64,000 nt of DNA from an uncultured Muribaculaceae bacterium (GTDB lineage Bacteria; Bacteroidota; Bacteroidia; Bacteroidales; Muribaculaceae). The notes under the pieces were generated by a model. That model made no database searches and was not told the DNA's origin. It saw nothing but the letters and a program-made list of their open reading frames with translations. Location of the stretch: contig CAJUBL010000003.1 of the NCBI GenBank assembly GCA_910584665.1, positions 1 through 64,000 on the forward strand, in the 5' to 3' direction. Positions 26,103-35,797 of the stretch are shown in pieces (within the stretch, counting starts at the first letter, position 1; every line of letters starts with the position of its first letter). Both the position numbers and the translations under genes were made by a program.

Positions 26103-28142
26103 TTAAGATTGGGCTTTTACATGAATGCGCTGGTCGGCTGGACGGCCGTCCTTTTCAAGATAAACGATACAGTTGTCGAGGCTGACAATAGTACCGGGAT
26201 TTGGCAGATCGAGATCGACGTTCTCAACGACGAGATCGACTTTGAACCCGACTTCATCGCCTATATGCATTGTCTCGACAATGATACCAAGGTCGCGGCA
26301 AACTTTGTCAAGTTCAGCCCGGAGTTCAACAAAGCGGGTTATAAAGGCTTTTGAAACCATATTATGGGTTATGACCGGCAGACCGATCATGGACTCATTG
26401 AGAACCACGAGAGCCGAGATAAGTCCCTTTGTCTGATCGTAAAAGTGCCGTTGAACACCTTCTTTCAGTTTCCCGTTATCGGATACTGTCGCAAATGATG
26501 ACAATGGGTTGGAACGCATCACAAAACCGGTGTTTGCTAATAATGATATCGGTGCGTATAGAGTGGTATCAAGAGAAAGATCCTCGACTTGAGACTCGAA
26601 GTTGGCTATAAGGCGGTATATATCGTATCGATCTTCTATCGGATTGTCCAACAGTCTGGCGCATGCCTGCATGACCTGTTCCTTTACGTTTACAAGACTG
26701 TCGATTTTAGACGCATAATCGACCGCACCATTTCCGAGTGGCGCAAACTGAGTGGTAAACGTTTTGTTTGCAGTGATCTGTGTCTCGAGACGAGCAGCTT
26801 TGTCGTCACGGTCGGCAGTCATTGTTCTAAGGTTGTTCTGAGTTGCTGATAGGGTACGGCTTGTGCTGTCAAGTTTATCCAGGATCTCTTGCTGTTTTTT
26901 GAATTCCGTATCTTTTATATCCTTGATCTGCCTGATATGCTCTTCCTGATCGTTCTTTATCTTGTCATTCAGTTTGTTTATTTCGTTTTCGCGATCTGAG
27001 AGACGTTTGGCATATTTATTTTCGGCTTCTTCGTTGGCTTTGGCTTTTTCCGTCTTGATAAGGTCTTTGTATTCGCGCTCTTTTTGAGCTGATTTTTCAG
27101 TGTATTCACGTTTTTTCTGAGATATCTGGTCTTCATAATCACGACGTTGCTGATCGAGATCATTTCTAAGTTTGCTATTGTCATATTTGAGTGTCTGGTT
27201 ATCGCTGTTGGCAATATGCAGATCATCCTGCAGTCTGTTGCATTCTGACTTCAATTTGTTGTAGTTTGATTTCAACAGGTTGTAGGCGCTCTTATAGTCT
27301 GTAATCTCCTGTGGATTTTGTGATTCTGTTACATTTGTGGTTTTATCGGTTCTTTGATTTGATGGTGTTAAGGTCGCGTTCATGCCGATTGTCCCTGAAT
27401 CATTCTCGTTGCTCTCGGGCCGATCGGTATCCCCCTTTTCCTCGTTTTTGCCTTGCTGCGGGCTTTTACGTTTACGCATGTAAAGGAATACAACGACAAC
27501 AGTTGCTATAAGTAGTACTGCTATGCCTGTGACTATGAACAGTTTGGTCATGTCTAAGCCTTCCGGATCATTTGGTTCGTTTACCTGAATATTATCAGGT
27601 GGCGTTATGATAGCAGGCAATGACGTTATTGCATATTGTTCGACTATACGGTTGGGAACATTTATGTGTAAATAGTATGTTGTGTCAACCTTAGTCAGGT
27701 TATAGTTGACAGTATCATTGTCGAACCGGACCGAATCTCTGATGAAATTTTTGCCGTCTTTAAAAAACAGCAGTTCTATTTTTTCTATAGTTGAGTCAGG
27801 TTGACAAATCCTAAGTATTGAGTCATCAATGACGGTAAGATGACTGTTGAATCCGGCCTGTTTGTGCAGGTTGATATCTTCCTTGTCTTTTGATTCGGTG
27901 ATTTTTAATTTGTCGGTCGGCAGAGTGTCGCCTGCTATAATAATGTTTCCATTATTAGGCGCTTCAACCTCGACCCATTCGCCTGTGAATACGCGTGCTA
28001 TCCGGCTGGACGATGTGTCTACAACCTGAAAGTATTCTTTAGTCGCTTTGCGGGCACGCATGTCAGCATTTGTTTCGGCTGTCATTAGCAGTGACCCTGC
28101 AACCACTGTCAGTGAAGATAATATGAATTTAATTGACATCAT
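26103..28142 (-). CDS. Bitopic coiled-coil protein with possible GrpE-like C-terminus (679 aa)
   Basis: A signal peptide (residues ~1-26) is followed by a periplasmic beta-rich part (to ~195), one TM segment (KLFIVTGIAVLLIATVVVVFLYMRK, ~199-221) and a long cytoplasmic coiled coil (~275-435, Lys/Glu/Asp-rich). A helical region and a C-terminal beta domain come last (IGDEVGFKVDLVVENVDL, PGTIVSLDNCIVY, RIHVKAQS). The order coiled coil, helices, small beta domain and wording such as PGTIVSL recall the nucleotide exchange factor GrpE, but this is my inference. The start codon overlaps the stop of the transmembrane Hsp70 gene (ATGA), which implies tight co-expression. Confidence 0.75.
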   Translation of the reverse strand: MMSIKFILSSLTVVAGSLLMTAETNADMRARKATKEYFQVVDTSSSRIARVFTGEWVEVEAPNNGNIIIAGDTLPTDKLKITESKDKEDINLHKQAGFNSHLTVIDDSILRICQPDSTIEKIELLFFKDGKNFIRDSVRFDNDTVNYNLTKVDTTYYLHINVPNRIVEQYAITSLPAIITPPDNIQVNEPNDPEGLDMTKLFIVTGIAVLLIATVVVVFLYMRKRKSPQQGKNEEKGDTDRPESNENDSGTIGMNATLTPSNQRTDKTTNVTESQNPQEITDYKSAYNLLKSNYNKLKSECNRLQDDLHIANSDNQTLKYDNSKLRNDLDQQRRDYEDQISQKKREYTEKSAQKEREYKDLIKTEKAKANEEAENKYAKRLSDRENEINKLNDKIKNDQEEHIRQIKDIKDTEFKKQQEILDKLDSTSRTLSATQNNLRTMTADRDDKAARLETQITANKTFTTQFAPLGNGAVDYASKIDSLVNVKEQVMQACARLLDNPIEDRYDIYRLIANFESQVEDLSLDTTLYAPISLLANTGFVMRSNPLSSFATVSDNGKLKEGVQRHFYDQTKGLISALVVLNESMIGLPVITHNMVSKAFITRFVELRAELDKVCRDLGIIVETMHIGDEVGFKVDLVVENVDLDLPNPGTIVSLDNCIVYLEKDGRPADQRIHVKAQS

Positions 28143-31100
28143 AGTCTTTTGGTTGTTGAATGGCTGTATCGGTTATTGAATCTGGTTGCTTTTGACTGGG
28201 TTTCTAATCTGTGGCCTGAACGTATAACCTTATGTTCGGCTTCGGCTGTCACAGATGAGTCTTCGACAGTAGAATATGCGGCGAAGATATATGCCTCGCT
28301 GTTTTCTTTGGTAATATCGGTATCTCCTCCCTTGGCGTTCACGGTGAAAGGATCCTCTCCCGGCTGGGTTATAGAGATAGTTATATTATTGGCCCGATCT
28401 ACAGATATACCTATTGACTCGGCTGTCGATCCGATTCTGTCTCCGGTTATATGAGCTACTGTGTTGTATTTGTGCCTAAGGTCTTTTGTAAGTATCTCAT
28501 CGTGGTCGACACCGATCATTTGTCTTATCTGTACGTTGTTAAGGTTGTTGTTGATTACTGTAACAGTCTTTTCGATAGGATCGTAGTCCGATTCGGGGAA
28601 CATCTCGTTGCGGCTTACGATAGGTATAAACTTATTGACACCACCTACAATGTCAATATATCCGTAGGTTGATGTGAGGATGTCGTGACGCATTTTGATA
28701 ATGTTACTGAACATACCATACCAGCATGCACCGGTAGCGACAGCAGTCTTGACCTTGTCTGAGTCATAGTTGCCATTGGTGTCTTTAAATCCGTCCCATT
28801 CGCTGACCTTAAATCCGGCTGATGCGAGACTTGTACATACAACATCTATAATACGGGGATAGAGAACGCTGCGGCCGCTACATATGAGAACCGCCTCATT
28901 ACCTTCAAGACCATGGCAAAGTTCGTGAATCGCATCGGCGACACAGTCGTGTACCTGTTCGGCTATGATAGAGCCGAGCTGGTCGCTCCTTTGTGCACGC
29001 AGATAGTCAAAGTCGGTGTCGTCGAATTCATTTATTTCAATTCCCGGAAGTTTAAGTTCCTGAGGCAGTGCGTTTCGTAGCCAACCAGAGAAGTTCTCGC
29101 TACTCTGAACAATTGATGTGTTCTGGATATATGCAAGCTTAAGCTCACGTGCGATCTTAAGCAATCCGGTTTTGTGTGATAGCATGAACGGGTTCTCGGT
29201 GCTTTCATCGTGGAGTGACAGGGCTATTCGTACGGTGGGGATGCCGAGAATCATCTTTATCAGAGCGTAGTCGATTGTGTCGCCGCCTATAGTGTAGCCT
29301 ATACGGGAGATCGTATTGACGTTGATGGTCTCAGGAGCCGGATTGCCCTGTTTGTCCTGAGCGAGGACAACGTCGAGAGTGAAAGCCGTGGCATTAATTG
29401 TTGCGCCGCCCATATCGTAGACTACAAATATACGGGATGTGAATGCATTGTCAGTCATATGCTTCCAGTTATAGCGCAGGAACGTCATGAGTGAGCCTTC
29501 GGCCTCGTAGACATAATGAATCTCCTTGAAGAACCCCGTTCGACGTACCGATCTTACCATAGCTTCTATCTTTGCTACTGTGTAGTTGTTAGGCACAGCC
29601 ACGATAGCGCGGCTGGGATGGAATTGTCCGTCCCGGGTAATCTTTGCTCTGATATATTCCGGTATATTGTATTCTGTATCAATGGTCTGATCAAGGAAAT
29701 TTGAGAAGTCATAGCATAGACCCTTGACAAGTAGGAAAGCAAGATCGTCGCCTGAAACCTCGCGGGTCAGTCCTCCGGCACCCTTTAGGGTCTGTGTATT
29801 TTCATATCCGAGTAATTTCTTGATTGACTGAAAATGGTTTGTGCCGGGACGCATGTGGGCGGCGGCACCGAAAATATAGTCAGCTCCTAACGAAAACTCA
29901 GTGCCCGGTTCAAGTTCATCGATCGGTTTGTCTGTAAATACGCCATTGGCATTGCTGAATCTGATCTCGGAATAGAATATGGGCGAATGCAGTTTGTTAC
30001 CTTGTGTATCAGTAGCATATTCGTCGCGAGCGAGGTATATATTGTCGCCAGATGCAGGTGTGCCGCCAAGACCTACAGCCATACATGAACCGCTTGTGCC
30101 TGGATCCAGAGATATCCATGCGTCATGGTTTTCGATTTCTTCCCTTACGATAAATTCATATTTTTTTGTCGCTTTAACATAATGTGTTCTGCGAGCCCAG
30201 AAAGGTCCTTCAACTATGATTAGTGCGTTTACCTTGACCGATAAAATGTTATTGTCGGCACGTGTCCAGTCGGGTTCGCTTCCACGAGCATTCTCCCGGT
30301 CAAAATAAGCAAGTATCTTGATGCGGTAGTTGCCATTGGCATCTGGAGTTACGTCATATTCCTCGTTGAGTTTGAGAAGTTGTCCGTTTGCATCTTTGCC
30401 ATCAGGGCGGAAACTGAAATCATCATTGTTGTCGACATCCTCGACCGAATATCTGACTTTGAGATTATACTTGTTGGCACAAAGACTGAGGTCGAATTGG
30501 GGAATTATGTCAACATTTATAACTCGTTGAGTCTGGGTGTTGTCCTTTTTCCAGTACCAACATGGCAGGTTTATAATATGGCCATTTCTGACTTCCATGA
30601 AGTTTACATTGGAGATGGGCCAGTATTTAATTGTCGCATCCTTTAGCCGTCGAAGTCCATTGCGGCTCCTGACGATATATATTATCAGGATGGTGACAAA
30701 TGCCAGAATAATGATTGCTGTGATTATCATGTTTCTAAATTTTTCGGGAGCGGTAACATAATCGGCCGATGACATTTGGTAATTACGGGACTCACTGAAC
30801 GCAAACGGAAGACCTTGCGCAAGATCGCTTGGTTCTGCTGAAGCCATGACTGTGACTGTCAGGACTATATCGTCGTCACGGCCGATGCCGTCAAGGACAA
30901 GAGACTGCTCAGGGATGGTGTATTCACCCGGTTTGCCTGATAATTTAATGGCACTGTCATTATCGGGCGCGATGACTTTTGAAGTGAGTTTATTGTCGTT
31001 GCTGTAAGCCTCGAGAATGATACGGTCGACAGTAAGATCGTCACCTCCCGGCATTGAAATATGCAATGGAGAGAGTTTGAACTCATTGCCGCCGAAACGC

Positions 31101-31930
31101 ATCTGTGACATCGATATATTATTAGTGATCTGAAGCGATGTTCCTACAGCTTTCAGTGAGCCGATCTGTTTTCCGACAGTCACGACTTTGTAGTCGGCAT
31201 TATTGGATGAGAATGTCTTTTTGTAGATTCCTGCTTCGTAATAGTTTTCACTAAGCTGATTGATAAGCGATTCGATGATGTCTGTGTGTTTGTAGAATAT
31301 GCCATACAGGTTACGGTAATCTTCATAATTCCCTTTGCCTGAATAGCCTGACTGGAATGTGCTTATAATGTATATGCAGTATGTTTTGGCACTGGTTCTG
31401 CAATCGACTTTGGTTAAAACACATGGATATGAATAAGAGGAGAACCCGATGGCTCCGACTTCCTGGATCCGTTTTTTAAGTTCCGTATCCTGATTGAATA
31501 CATCTTCCATTTTCTGAAAGAAAGAATCTAAAGTTTGTTCTCCATCGGGATAATATACACATTCTTTTTCGGTGATGTTGTCACAAAAAATCTGTGCGGA
31601 CTTTTGTGCTGAATAATTGTCCCGATTATTCCATAGCTGACCTGCGGTTCCTGTACGATTATTGTCATGGATATCGCCCGGTAAGGCAAATGCGTATACT
31701 TCGATTATGTCACGTTCGGGGTTGATTTTATGTCTGGTGTCGTTGGTCAGGAGATTCTTTAGATCACTATAGGCTAAAGGAAGGTTGTCAGTGGTTTTAG
31801 GTGTCTGGTCAACAAGGATAATTATGTGTTTATCATGGTAGTCGCATGGTGTAGCTGAAATAAAAAGCCGCCCACCAAACAGGAATGTCAGGGGTAATGA
31901 AACGGATAGTATTCGGGTCAAAATATTCAT
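28139..31930 (-). CDS. Transmembrane protein: secreted vWA-like region, one TM, cytoplasmic Hsp70-like ATPase (1263 aa)
   Basis: A signal peptide (~1-27) precedes a vWA-like fold starting KHIIILVDQTPKT, in which the MIDAS is degenerate (DQTPK instead of DxSxS). A beta region follows, then one TM segment (MIITAIIILAFVTILIIYIV, ~399-420). The cytoplasmic part has Hsp70 signatures: phosphate-1 SLDPGTSGSCMAVG (~605), phosphate-2 VVYDMGGATINAT (~838), adenosine motif LICSGRSVLYP (~1016) and the closing VKTAVATGACWY (~1060). A Hsp70-type ATPase fused to an extracytoplasmic sensor domain is unusual. It is the first gene of the left arm, 50 bp from a perfect palindrome. Confidence 0.85.
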   Translation of the reverse strand: MNILTRILSVSLPLTFLFGGRLFISATPCDYHDKHIIILVDQTPKTTDNLPLAYSDLKNLLTNDTRHKINPERDIIEVYAFALPGDIHDNNRTGTAGQLWNNRDNYSAQKSAQIFCDNITEKECVYYPDGEQTLDSFFQKMEDVFNQDTELKKRIQEVGAIGFSSYSYPCVLTKVDCRTSAKTYCIYIISTFQSGYSGKGNYEDYRNLYGIFYKHTDIIESLINQLSENYYEAGIYKKTFSSNNADYKVVTVGKQIGSLKAVGTSLQITNNISMSQMRFGGNEFKLSPLHISMPGGDDLTVDRIILEAYSNDNKLTSKVIAPDNDSAIKLSGKPGEYTIPEQSLVLDGIGRDDDIVLTVTVMASAEPSDLAQGLPFAFSESRNYQMSSADYVTAPEKFRNMIITAIIILAFVTILIIYIVRSRNGLRRLKDATIKYWPISNVNFMEVRNGHIINLPCWYWKKDNTQTQRVINVDIIPQFDLSLCANKYNLKVRYSVEDVDNNDDFSFRPDGKDANGQLLKLNEEYDVTPDANGNYRIKILAYFDRENARGSEPDWTRADNNILSVKVNALIIVEGPFWARRTHYVKATKKYEFIVREEIENHDAWISLDPGTSGSCMAVGLGGTPASGDNIYLARDEYATDTQGNKLHSPIFYSEIRFSNANGVFTDKPIDELEPGTEFSLGADYIFGAAAHMRPGTNHFQSIKKLLGYENTQTLKGAGGLTREVSGDDLAFLLVKGLCYDFSNFLDQTIDTEYNIPEYIRAKITRDGQFHPSRAIVAVPNNYTVAKIEAMVRSVRRTGFFKEIHYVYEAEGSLMTFLRYNWKHMTDNAFTSRIFVVYDMGGATINATAFTLDVVLAQDKQGNPAPETINVNTISRIGYTIGGDTIDYALIKMILGIPTVRIALSLHDESTENPFMLSHKTGLLKIARELKLAYIQNTSIVQSSENFSGWLRNALPQELKLPGIEINEFDDTDFDYLRAQRSDQLGSIIAEQVHDCVADAIHELCHGLEGNEAVLICSGRSVLYPRIIDVVCTSLASAGFKVSEWDGFKDTNGNYDSDKVKTAVATGACWYGMFSNIIKMRHDILTSTYGYIDIVGGVNKFIPIVSRNEMFPESDYDPIEKTVTVINNNLNNVQIRQMIGVDHDEILTKDLRHKYNTVAHITGDRIGSTAESIGISVDRANNITISITQPGEDPFTVNAKGGDTDITKENSEAYIFAAYSTVEDSSVTAEAEHKVIRSGHRLETQSKATRFNNRYSHSTTKRL

Positions 31931-31979
31931 CTCGGAAGTGATAATCTATGTATGGTTTTGACGGTTATACCGGTTGATG

Positions 31980-32012
31980 AACTAATTATCTCTTGCCAAG
32001 AGATAATTAGTT
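31980..32012. promoter_or_regulatory. Palindromic operator A: perfect 16-bp arms around one base
   Basis: The arm AACTAATTATCTCTTG (31980-31995), the centre base C at 31996 and the perfect complement at 31997-32012 form a 33-bp palindrome. It contains the 19-bp core TATCTCTTGNCAAGAGATA shared with operator B. One central base leaves no loop, so a DNA-binding dimer is a better reading than an RNA hairpin. It lies 50 bp before the left-arm start codon. Confidence 0.85.
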
Positions 32013-32128
32013 TGGTGTATGTTGCTGATTGTCAGTTGTGTGGATTTGCGTTGGATGGTGATGTGTTTTGTATTTGTGGCATTATGTGACTTTTTTTGGA
32101 GATTATTTAAAAAAATTTCTTAATTCAT

Positions 32129-32160
32129 GTTGCTCATTTGCTGAAAAATAACTACTTTAG
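32129..32160 (+). promoter_or_regulatory. Possible right-arm promoter
   Basis: TACTTTAG (32153-32160) is close to TANNTTTG, and GTTG (32129-32132) lies 20 nt upstream in the -33 position. Both boxes deviate from consensus. The start of transcription would fall just before operator B, which would suit repression. Confidence 0.35.
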
Positions 32161-32171
32161 CGCACTGAATC

Positions 32172-32196
32172 AAGTATCTCTTGGCAAGAGATACTT
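32172..32196. promoter_or_regulatory. Palindromic operator B: perfect 12-bp arms around one base
   Basis: AAGTATCTCTTG (32172-32183), a central G at 32184 and the complement at 32185-32196 share the 19-bp core with operator A. It lies 58 bp before the ATG at 32255. The centres of A and B are 188 bp apart, near 18 turns of B-DNA, so both could face the same side. The 324-bp region between the two arms holds no gene that I can see. Confidence 0.85.
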
Positions 32197-32254
32197 ATTG
32201 TTATTGTCCTCATTCTGAGGTGATTTTTTATTGAATCATTCGACATATTGTGTT

Positions 32255-33136
32255 ATGGGAAAGTGTTGTTTTTTTGTCGGCTTTGTTGTGTTTGCCCTGA
32301 CTGCTGTGTCGTCGCTGTGTTCGTGCGGCGAGAGCAGGCTGGAGAAGGAACAGCGGGTTATGATCGATTCTTTGCAGAATGTCAATGTCCAGACCCGTAT
32401 GGATTATGATAATCTGAGCGAATATCTCACCACAATATCTGTGGGGCTTGACAGTATCTATGTTGAGGAGCAGGAGATTGTACTGAATATCAGGGGGTCG
32501 GAGAACGGCCGTATGAACCGTCAGCGCATGAAGCAGCAGCTTGACCATGTGAGACAGACGCTGGGCCGTCACCGTGACCGTATTGCCGAGCTGGAACAGA
32601 AGCTTGCCAATTCCAATGGCGCGGAGAAGAAACTGCATACGATTATTGTCGCATTACGCCAGCAGATAGAGCAGAAAGATGCCGAGCTTGCACGGTTGCG
32701 CACCGATCTTGACAACAGCCGCAGGAATATCACCGAACTGCAGACGACGGTCGCACAGATGCATGAGGTGCAGGAATCCCAGCAGCAGACTATCATGGAA
32801 CAGCAGAGCGCATTGGAGGAGACTCAGCAGAAACTCTCGACTGCGTATGTCAGGATTGCGACAAAAGATGAGCTCAAGTCTCTCGGATTGCTCAAAGGGG
32901 GCGGTTTTCTTAAGAAAAGCAAAGTGGATTATTCCGATTTCAATCCGTCACTGTTTGACCGTGTGGATATCAATACAGCCACACAGTTCAGACTGCCTAA
33001 AAAGTATAAGATACTGACCTCAGTGCCTGAGTCTTCATACACGGTACAGAAGAACGGTGACGAGAATATATTGACTGTCACCAATAAAGACCAGTTCTGG
33101 AGTGTCTCCAATTACCTTATAATACAGATTAACTAA
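32255..33136 (+). CDS. Coiled-coil lipoprotein, first gene of the right arm
   Basis: I start at 32255 (MGKCCFFVGF) because it gives a compact lipoprotein signal ending in SLCSC and fits the distance from operator B; an upstream ATG at 32231 is in frame. Residues ~25-205 form a long coiled coil (DRIAELEQKLANSNG, EQKDAELARLRTDLDNSRRN). The C-terminal ~85 residues (KKSKVDYSDFNPSLFDRVDI ... ENILTVTNKDQFWSVSNYLII) form a small globular part seen in other Bacteroidota proteins of unknown function. It may span or sense the periplasm for the machine. The next gene starts 18 nt downstream. Confidence 0.75.
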   Translation: MGKCCFFVGFVVFALTAVSSLCSCGESRLEKEQRVMIDSLQNVNVQTRMDYDNLSEYLTTISVGLDSIYVEEQEIVLNIRGSENGRMNRQRMKQQLDHVRQTLGRHRDRIAELEQKLANSNGAEKKLHTIIVALRQQIEQKDAELARLRTDLDNSRRNITELQTTVAQMHEVQESQQQTIMEQQSALEETQQKLSTAYVRIATKDELKSLGLLKGGGFLKKSKVDYSDFNPSLFDRVDINTATQFRLPKKYKILTSVPESSYTVQKNGDENILTVTNKDQFWSVSNYLIIQIN

Positions 33137-33154
33137 GCATACATAACCATTGTA

Positions 33155-35797
33155 ATGGATAAATACACGGCAAACAGCCTTATTGCCAACAGCGGTCTGC
33201 ATTTCAAGACCACAACTCTGGAGATCAATCCTGAGGAACCGTTGCTGATAAACGGTGGCAAAACGTTGAAATACACTTTTCTCGAAACGGTCGATTTTCT
33301 GAATGATCAGCGTGTGCGGTTTGACGTGTGCGCCTCGAAGGACGCGCTTTATGTCCCGATCAATTCGGCGCAGAACGGTCAGGATCTGCTTCAGCGTTCG
33401 GCCAACGGTATGATAGAGCCTGACATGACGGGAGTACCGAAGATCAAGCCCGACACGGTTATGGCGCTTGTCGAGAATTATCCGGCCGGGTCGCCATGTC
33501 TGATAAATGTCAATTCGCTGTCGTCGTTAAGGATAAAGAAGGGGACTGAGGTGAAGTCGGCGTTCGATCTCCTTGTCGACAAATGGCTGCCGATGCCTAT
33601 GTACGAGGAGGAGCTGAGCGGACAGAGCACCGGTTATCCAAACGGATGGTGCCGTGTGAAAATCACCCCTATGGGTGAGCGTCAGGCTAACGGCCGTCAG
33701 CAGTACAGGCTGGTATGGGCGTTTGATACCAAGCTCGCCGATGATATCACCGATGGATTGCTGAGACCGGCATTCTTAGGCGGAAGCGACATGAAGAAGA
33801 CCTATAGCCTGTGTAACCGGGCCGACCTGTTGCTGGGCGGCTTTCTTAACATTCCCGACGGACAGAATGATGCTCCGGTAGGAGACTACCTTGTGTCGTT
33901 GTTAGGCCTTGACCTGAGGAAGGATGAGCCTCACAAGTATAAGTTCCTCGGATATTATATATACCTGATAAATTATCTCAGACTGTCGGGAGCATCGCCG
34001 AGGGTTACATTATATAATAATACCGAGAAGCGTATCCCGGTCGACATGTCGGTCGACATAGGCAACAGCCGCACGTGTGCGGTGTTGTTCGAGAACGGTG
34101 ATTTCACGAAGGCACGCATGTTGCGCATTCGTGACCTGAGCGAGCCGTGGCGCACGTATGAGAATGCCTTTGACATGAGAATCGTGTTCCGCAAGGCCGA
34201 TTTCGGCGGTGACCTGACACAGAGCAAGAGTCTGTTCCAGTGGCATTCGCTCGTGAGGGTCGGGGAGGAAGCCCGGCATCTTATCTACAAGTCGATGGAG
34301 AACCATGGCGAGAGCGAGCGCACGACCAATTATTCGTCGCCCAAACGCTATCTGTGGGACGACAGGAAGTATGGCAAACGATGGGAGCTGATGGTTGTCA
34401 ATGACGATCCCACCAATCTCAAGGTCAGCCCCCAGATCTATATCGAGGGGTTCACCGATCATTTCAATGATGACGGTACCTTTACCGATGAGGCTCAGGA
34501 GATCGACCTTTTCAATTTGGGTGTCAGTGACGATACGTGCCATTACAGCCGCCGGTCTCTTATGACGTTTGTGATGATCGAGATGCTGCAACAGGCCATG
34601 TGCTACATCAATTCGAGCAAGTTCCGCGACATGCATGCCAATATCGACTGCCAGAGATACCTGCGCAACATCATAGTGACCTGTCCCACGGCGATGACGC
34701 TCAAGGAACAGCATGCGTTGCGGCAGGCCGCCAGAGATGCCACGCGCCTGTTGCGGGTGGTGATGCCGTCACTGCCGGAGATGACGATCACGCCCGATCC
34801 CGACAAACTGCGTCCCATTGAGGATATAACAGAGATGGAACAGCGCGGCTGGCTGTATGACGAGGCTTTTGCCAGCCAGCTTGTGTACCTGTATGCCGAG
34901 ATGACCCAGCGTTACGGAGGCCGTGTGGAACAGTTCTTCGATCTCAAGGGTCATGTGAGAAAAGAACTCGAAGAGATTGGATTTCACGGCAAGTCGCTGA
35001 CAATAGGAACTATAGATATAGGAGCCGGTACGACCGACATAATGGTGACAGCCTATGGTCAGAAATCGGAGGGCCGCATCACCCCTATACCTCTTTACTA
35101 TGACAGTTTCTTCACCGCCGGTGATGACATCCTCCATAACGTGATACGTGACATCATACTCGAGGGTAACGAGGGAGAGGGGTCTCCGACCATGGGCAGC
35201 ATTACCAACGCTCTGACCACTCGCATCATGGCGATGACAACCGATGAACTGCTGACGATACCGCGTGTGGCCGATACACCCGAATACCGTGCGACGGTCG
35301 ATGACATACGTAACGCCATTACCCCCGATGAGGTGGAGACGCTGAAACGGCATCTCATACATGAGCTGATGCATCATTTCTTTGCCGACGATTCGGCAAA
35401 GATGAGTGAGCGTGACCGCCGTTGCCGCGTTGATTTCTGCACTCAGGTAAGCACGCCTATATCGCAGTTCATGCTCGAACTGCTCAAACAGCAGCGCCCC
35501 AGCAGGATGTACACGTTTGACGAGCTTTTCCCCAAGGAGAAGCCGGCGGGATATCTCCTTGACCATTTCGCCTATCACTTCGGTTTCAGATTCGAGGAAC
35601 TGACATGGCGTTATGATCCTGCCGCTGTGGGGAAAATAGTGCGAGACACGATGGAGCCGCTCATCAAGGTTCTGTCGGTGGTGATGTATGCCCATCATTG
35701 CGACATACTCGTGCTTTCGGGCCGTCCGACCAATCTCAGCAGTATGTCCATGCCGGCATTACTCCGGGCAGTACATTCGGCAGTTTTGTCACTGTAA
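33155..35797 (+). CDS. SrfB-like actin/Hsp70-fold ATPase, C-terminus apparently lost
   Basis: The 880-residue protein resembles the SrfB virulence-factor family. After ~295 N-terminal residues the ATPase fold has phosphate-1 MSVDIGNSRTCAVLFENG (~297), phosphate-2 IGTIDIGAGTTDIMVTAYG (~618) and adenosine motif CDILVLSGRPTNLSS (~850). It stops only ~20 residues after that motif. The two other Hsp70-fold proteins of this locus continue with a KTA-V-GA helix (PNPKTATVRGALKG and VKTAVATGACWY); this one does not. The next frame overlaps it by 100 nt and starts inside another domain, so the 3' end of this gene is probably deleted. There is no signal peptide, so it acts in the cytoplasm. Confidence 0.8.
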   Translation: MDKYTANSLIANSGLHFKTTTLEINPEEPLLINGGKTLKYTFLETVDFLNDQRVRFDVCASKDALYVPINSAQNGQDLLQRSANGMIEPDMTGVPKIKPDTVMALVENYPAGSPCLINVNSLSSLRIKKGTEVKSAFDLLVDKWLPMPMYEEELSGQSTGYPNGWCRVKITPMGERQANGRQQYRLVWAFDTKLADDITDGLLRPAFLGGSDMKKTYSLCNRADLLLGGFLNIPDGQNDAPVGDYLVSLLGLDLRKDEPHKYKFLGYYIYLINYLRLSGASPRVTLYNNTEKRIPVDMSVDIGNSRTCAVLFENGDFTKARMLRIRDLSEPWRTYENAFDMRIVFRKADFGGDLTQSKSLFQWHSLVRVGEEARHLIYKSMENHGESERTTNYSSPKRYLWDDRKYGKRWELMVVNDDPTNLKVSPQIYIEGFTDHFNDDGTFTDEAQEIDLFNLGVSDDTCHYSRRSLMTFVMIEMLQQAMCYINSSKFRDMHANIDCQRYLRNIIVTCPTAMTLKEQHALRQAARDATRLLRVVMPSLPEMTITPDPDKLRPIEDITEMEQRGWLYDEAFASQLVYLYAEMTQRYGGRVEQFFDLKGHVRKELEEIGFHGKSLTIGTIDIGAGTTDIMVTAYGQKSEGRITPIPLYYDSFFTAGDDILHNVIRDIILEGNEGEGSPTMGSITNALTTRIMAMTTDELLTIPRVADTPEYRATVDDIRNAITPDEVETLKRHLIHELMHHFFADDSAKMSERDRRCRVDFCTQVSTPISQFMLELLKQQRPSRMYTFDELFPKEKPAGYLLDHFAYHFGFRFEELTWRYDPAAVGKIVRDTMEPLIKVLSVVMYAHHCDILVLSGRPTNLSSMSMPALLRAVHSAVLSL

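Noticed and set aside
31980..32196. Palindromes read as terminators
   Set aside because: With a single central base they cannot form a normal RNA loop, no U-tract follows, and they lie upstream of divergent start codons. Operators fit better.
35698..35797. Programmed -1 frameshift joining the SrfB-like protein to the GTPase
   Set aside because: No slippery heptamer in the right phase is visible in the overlap, and the missing P-loop and closing helix point to lost DNA instead.
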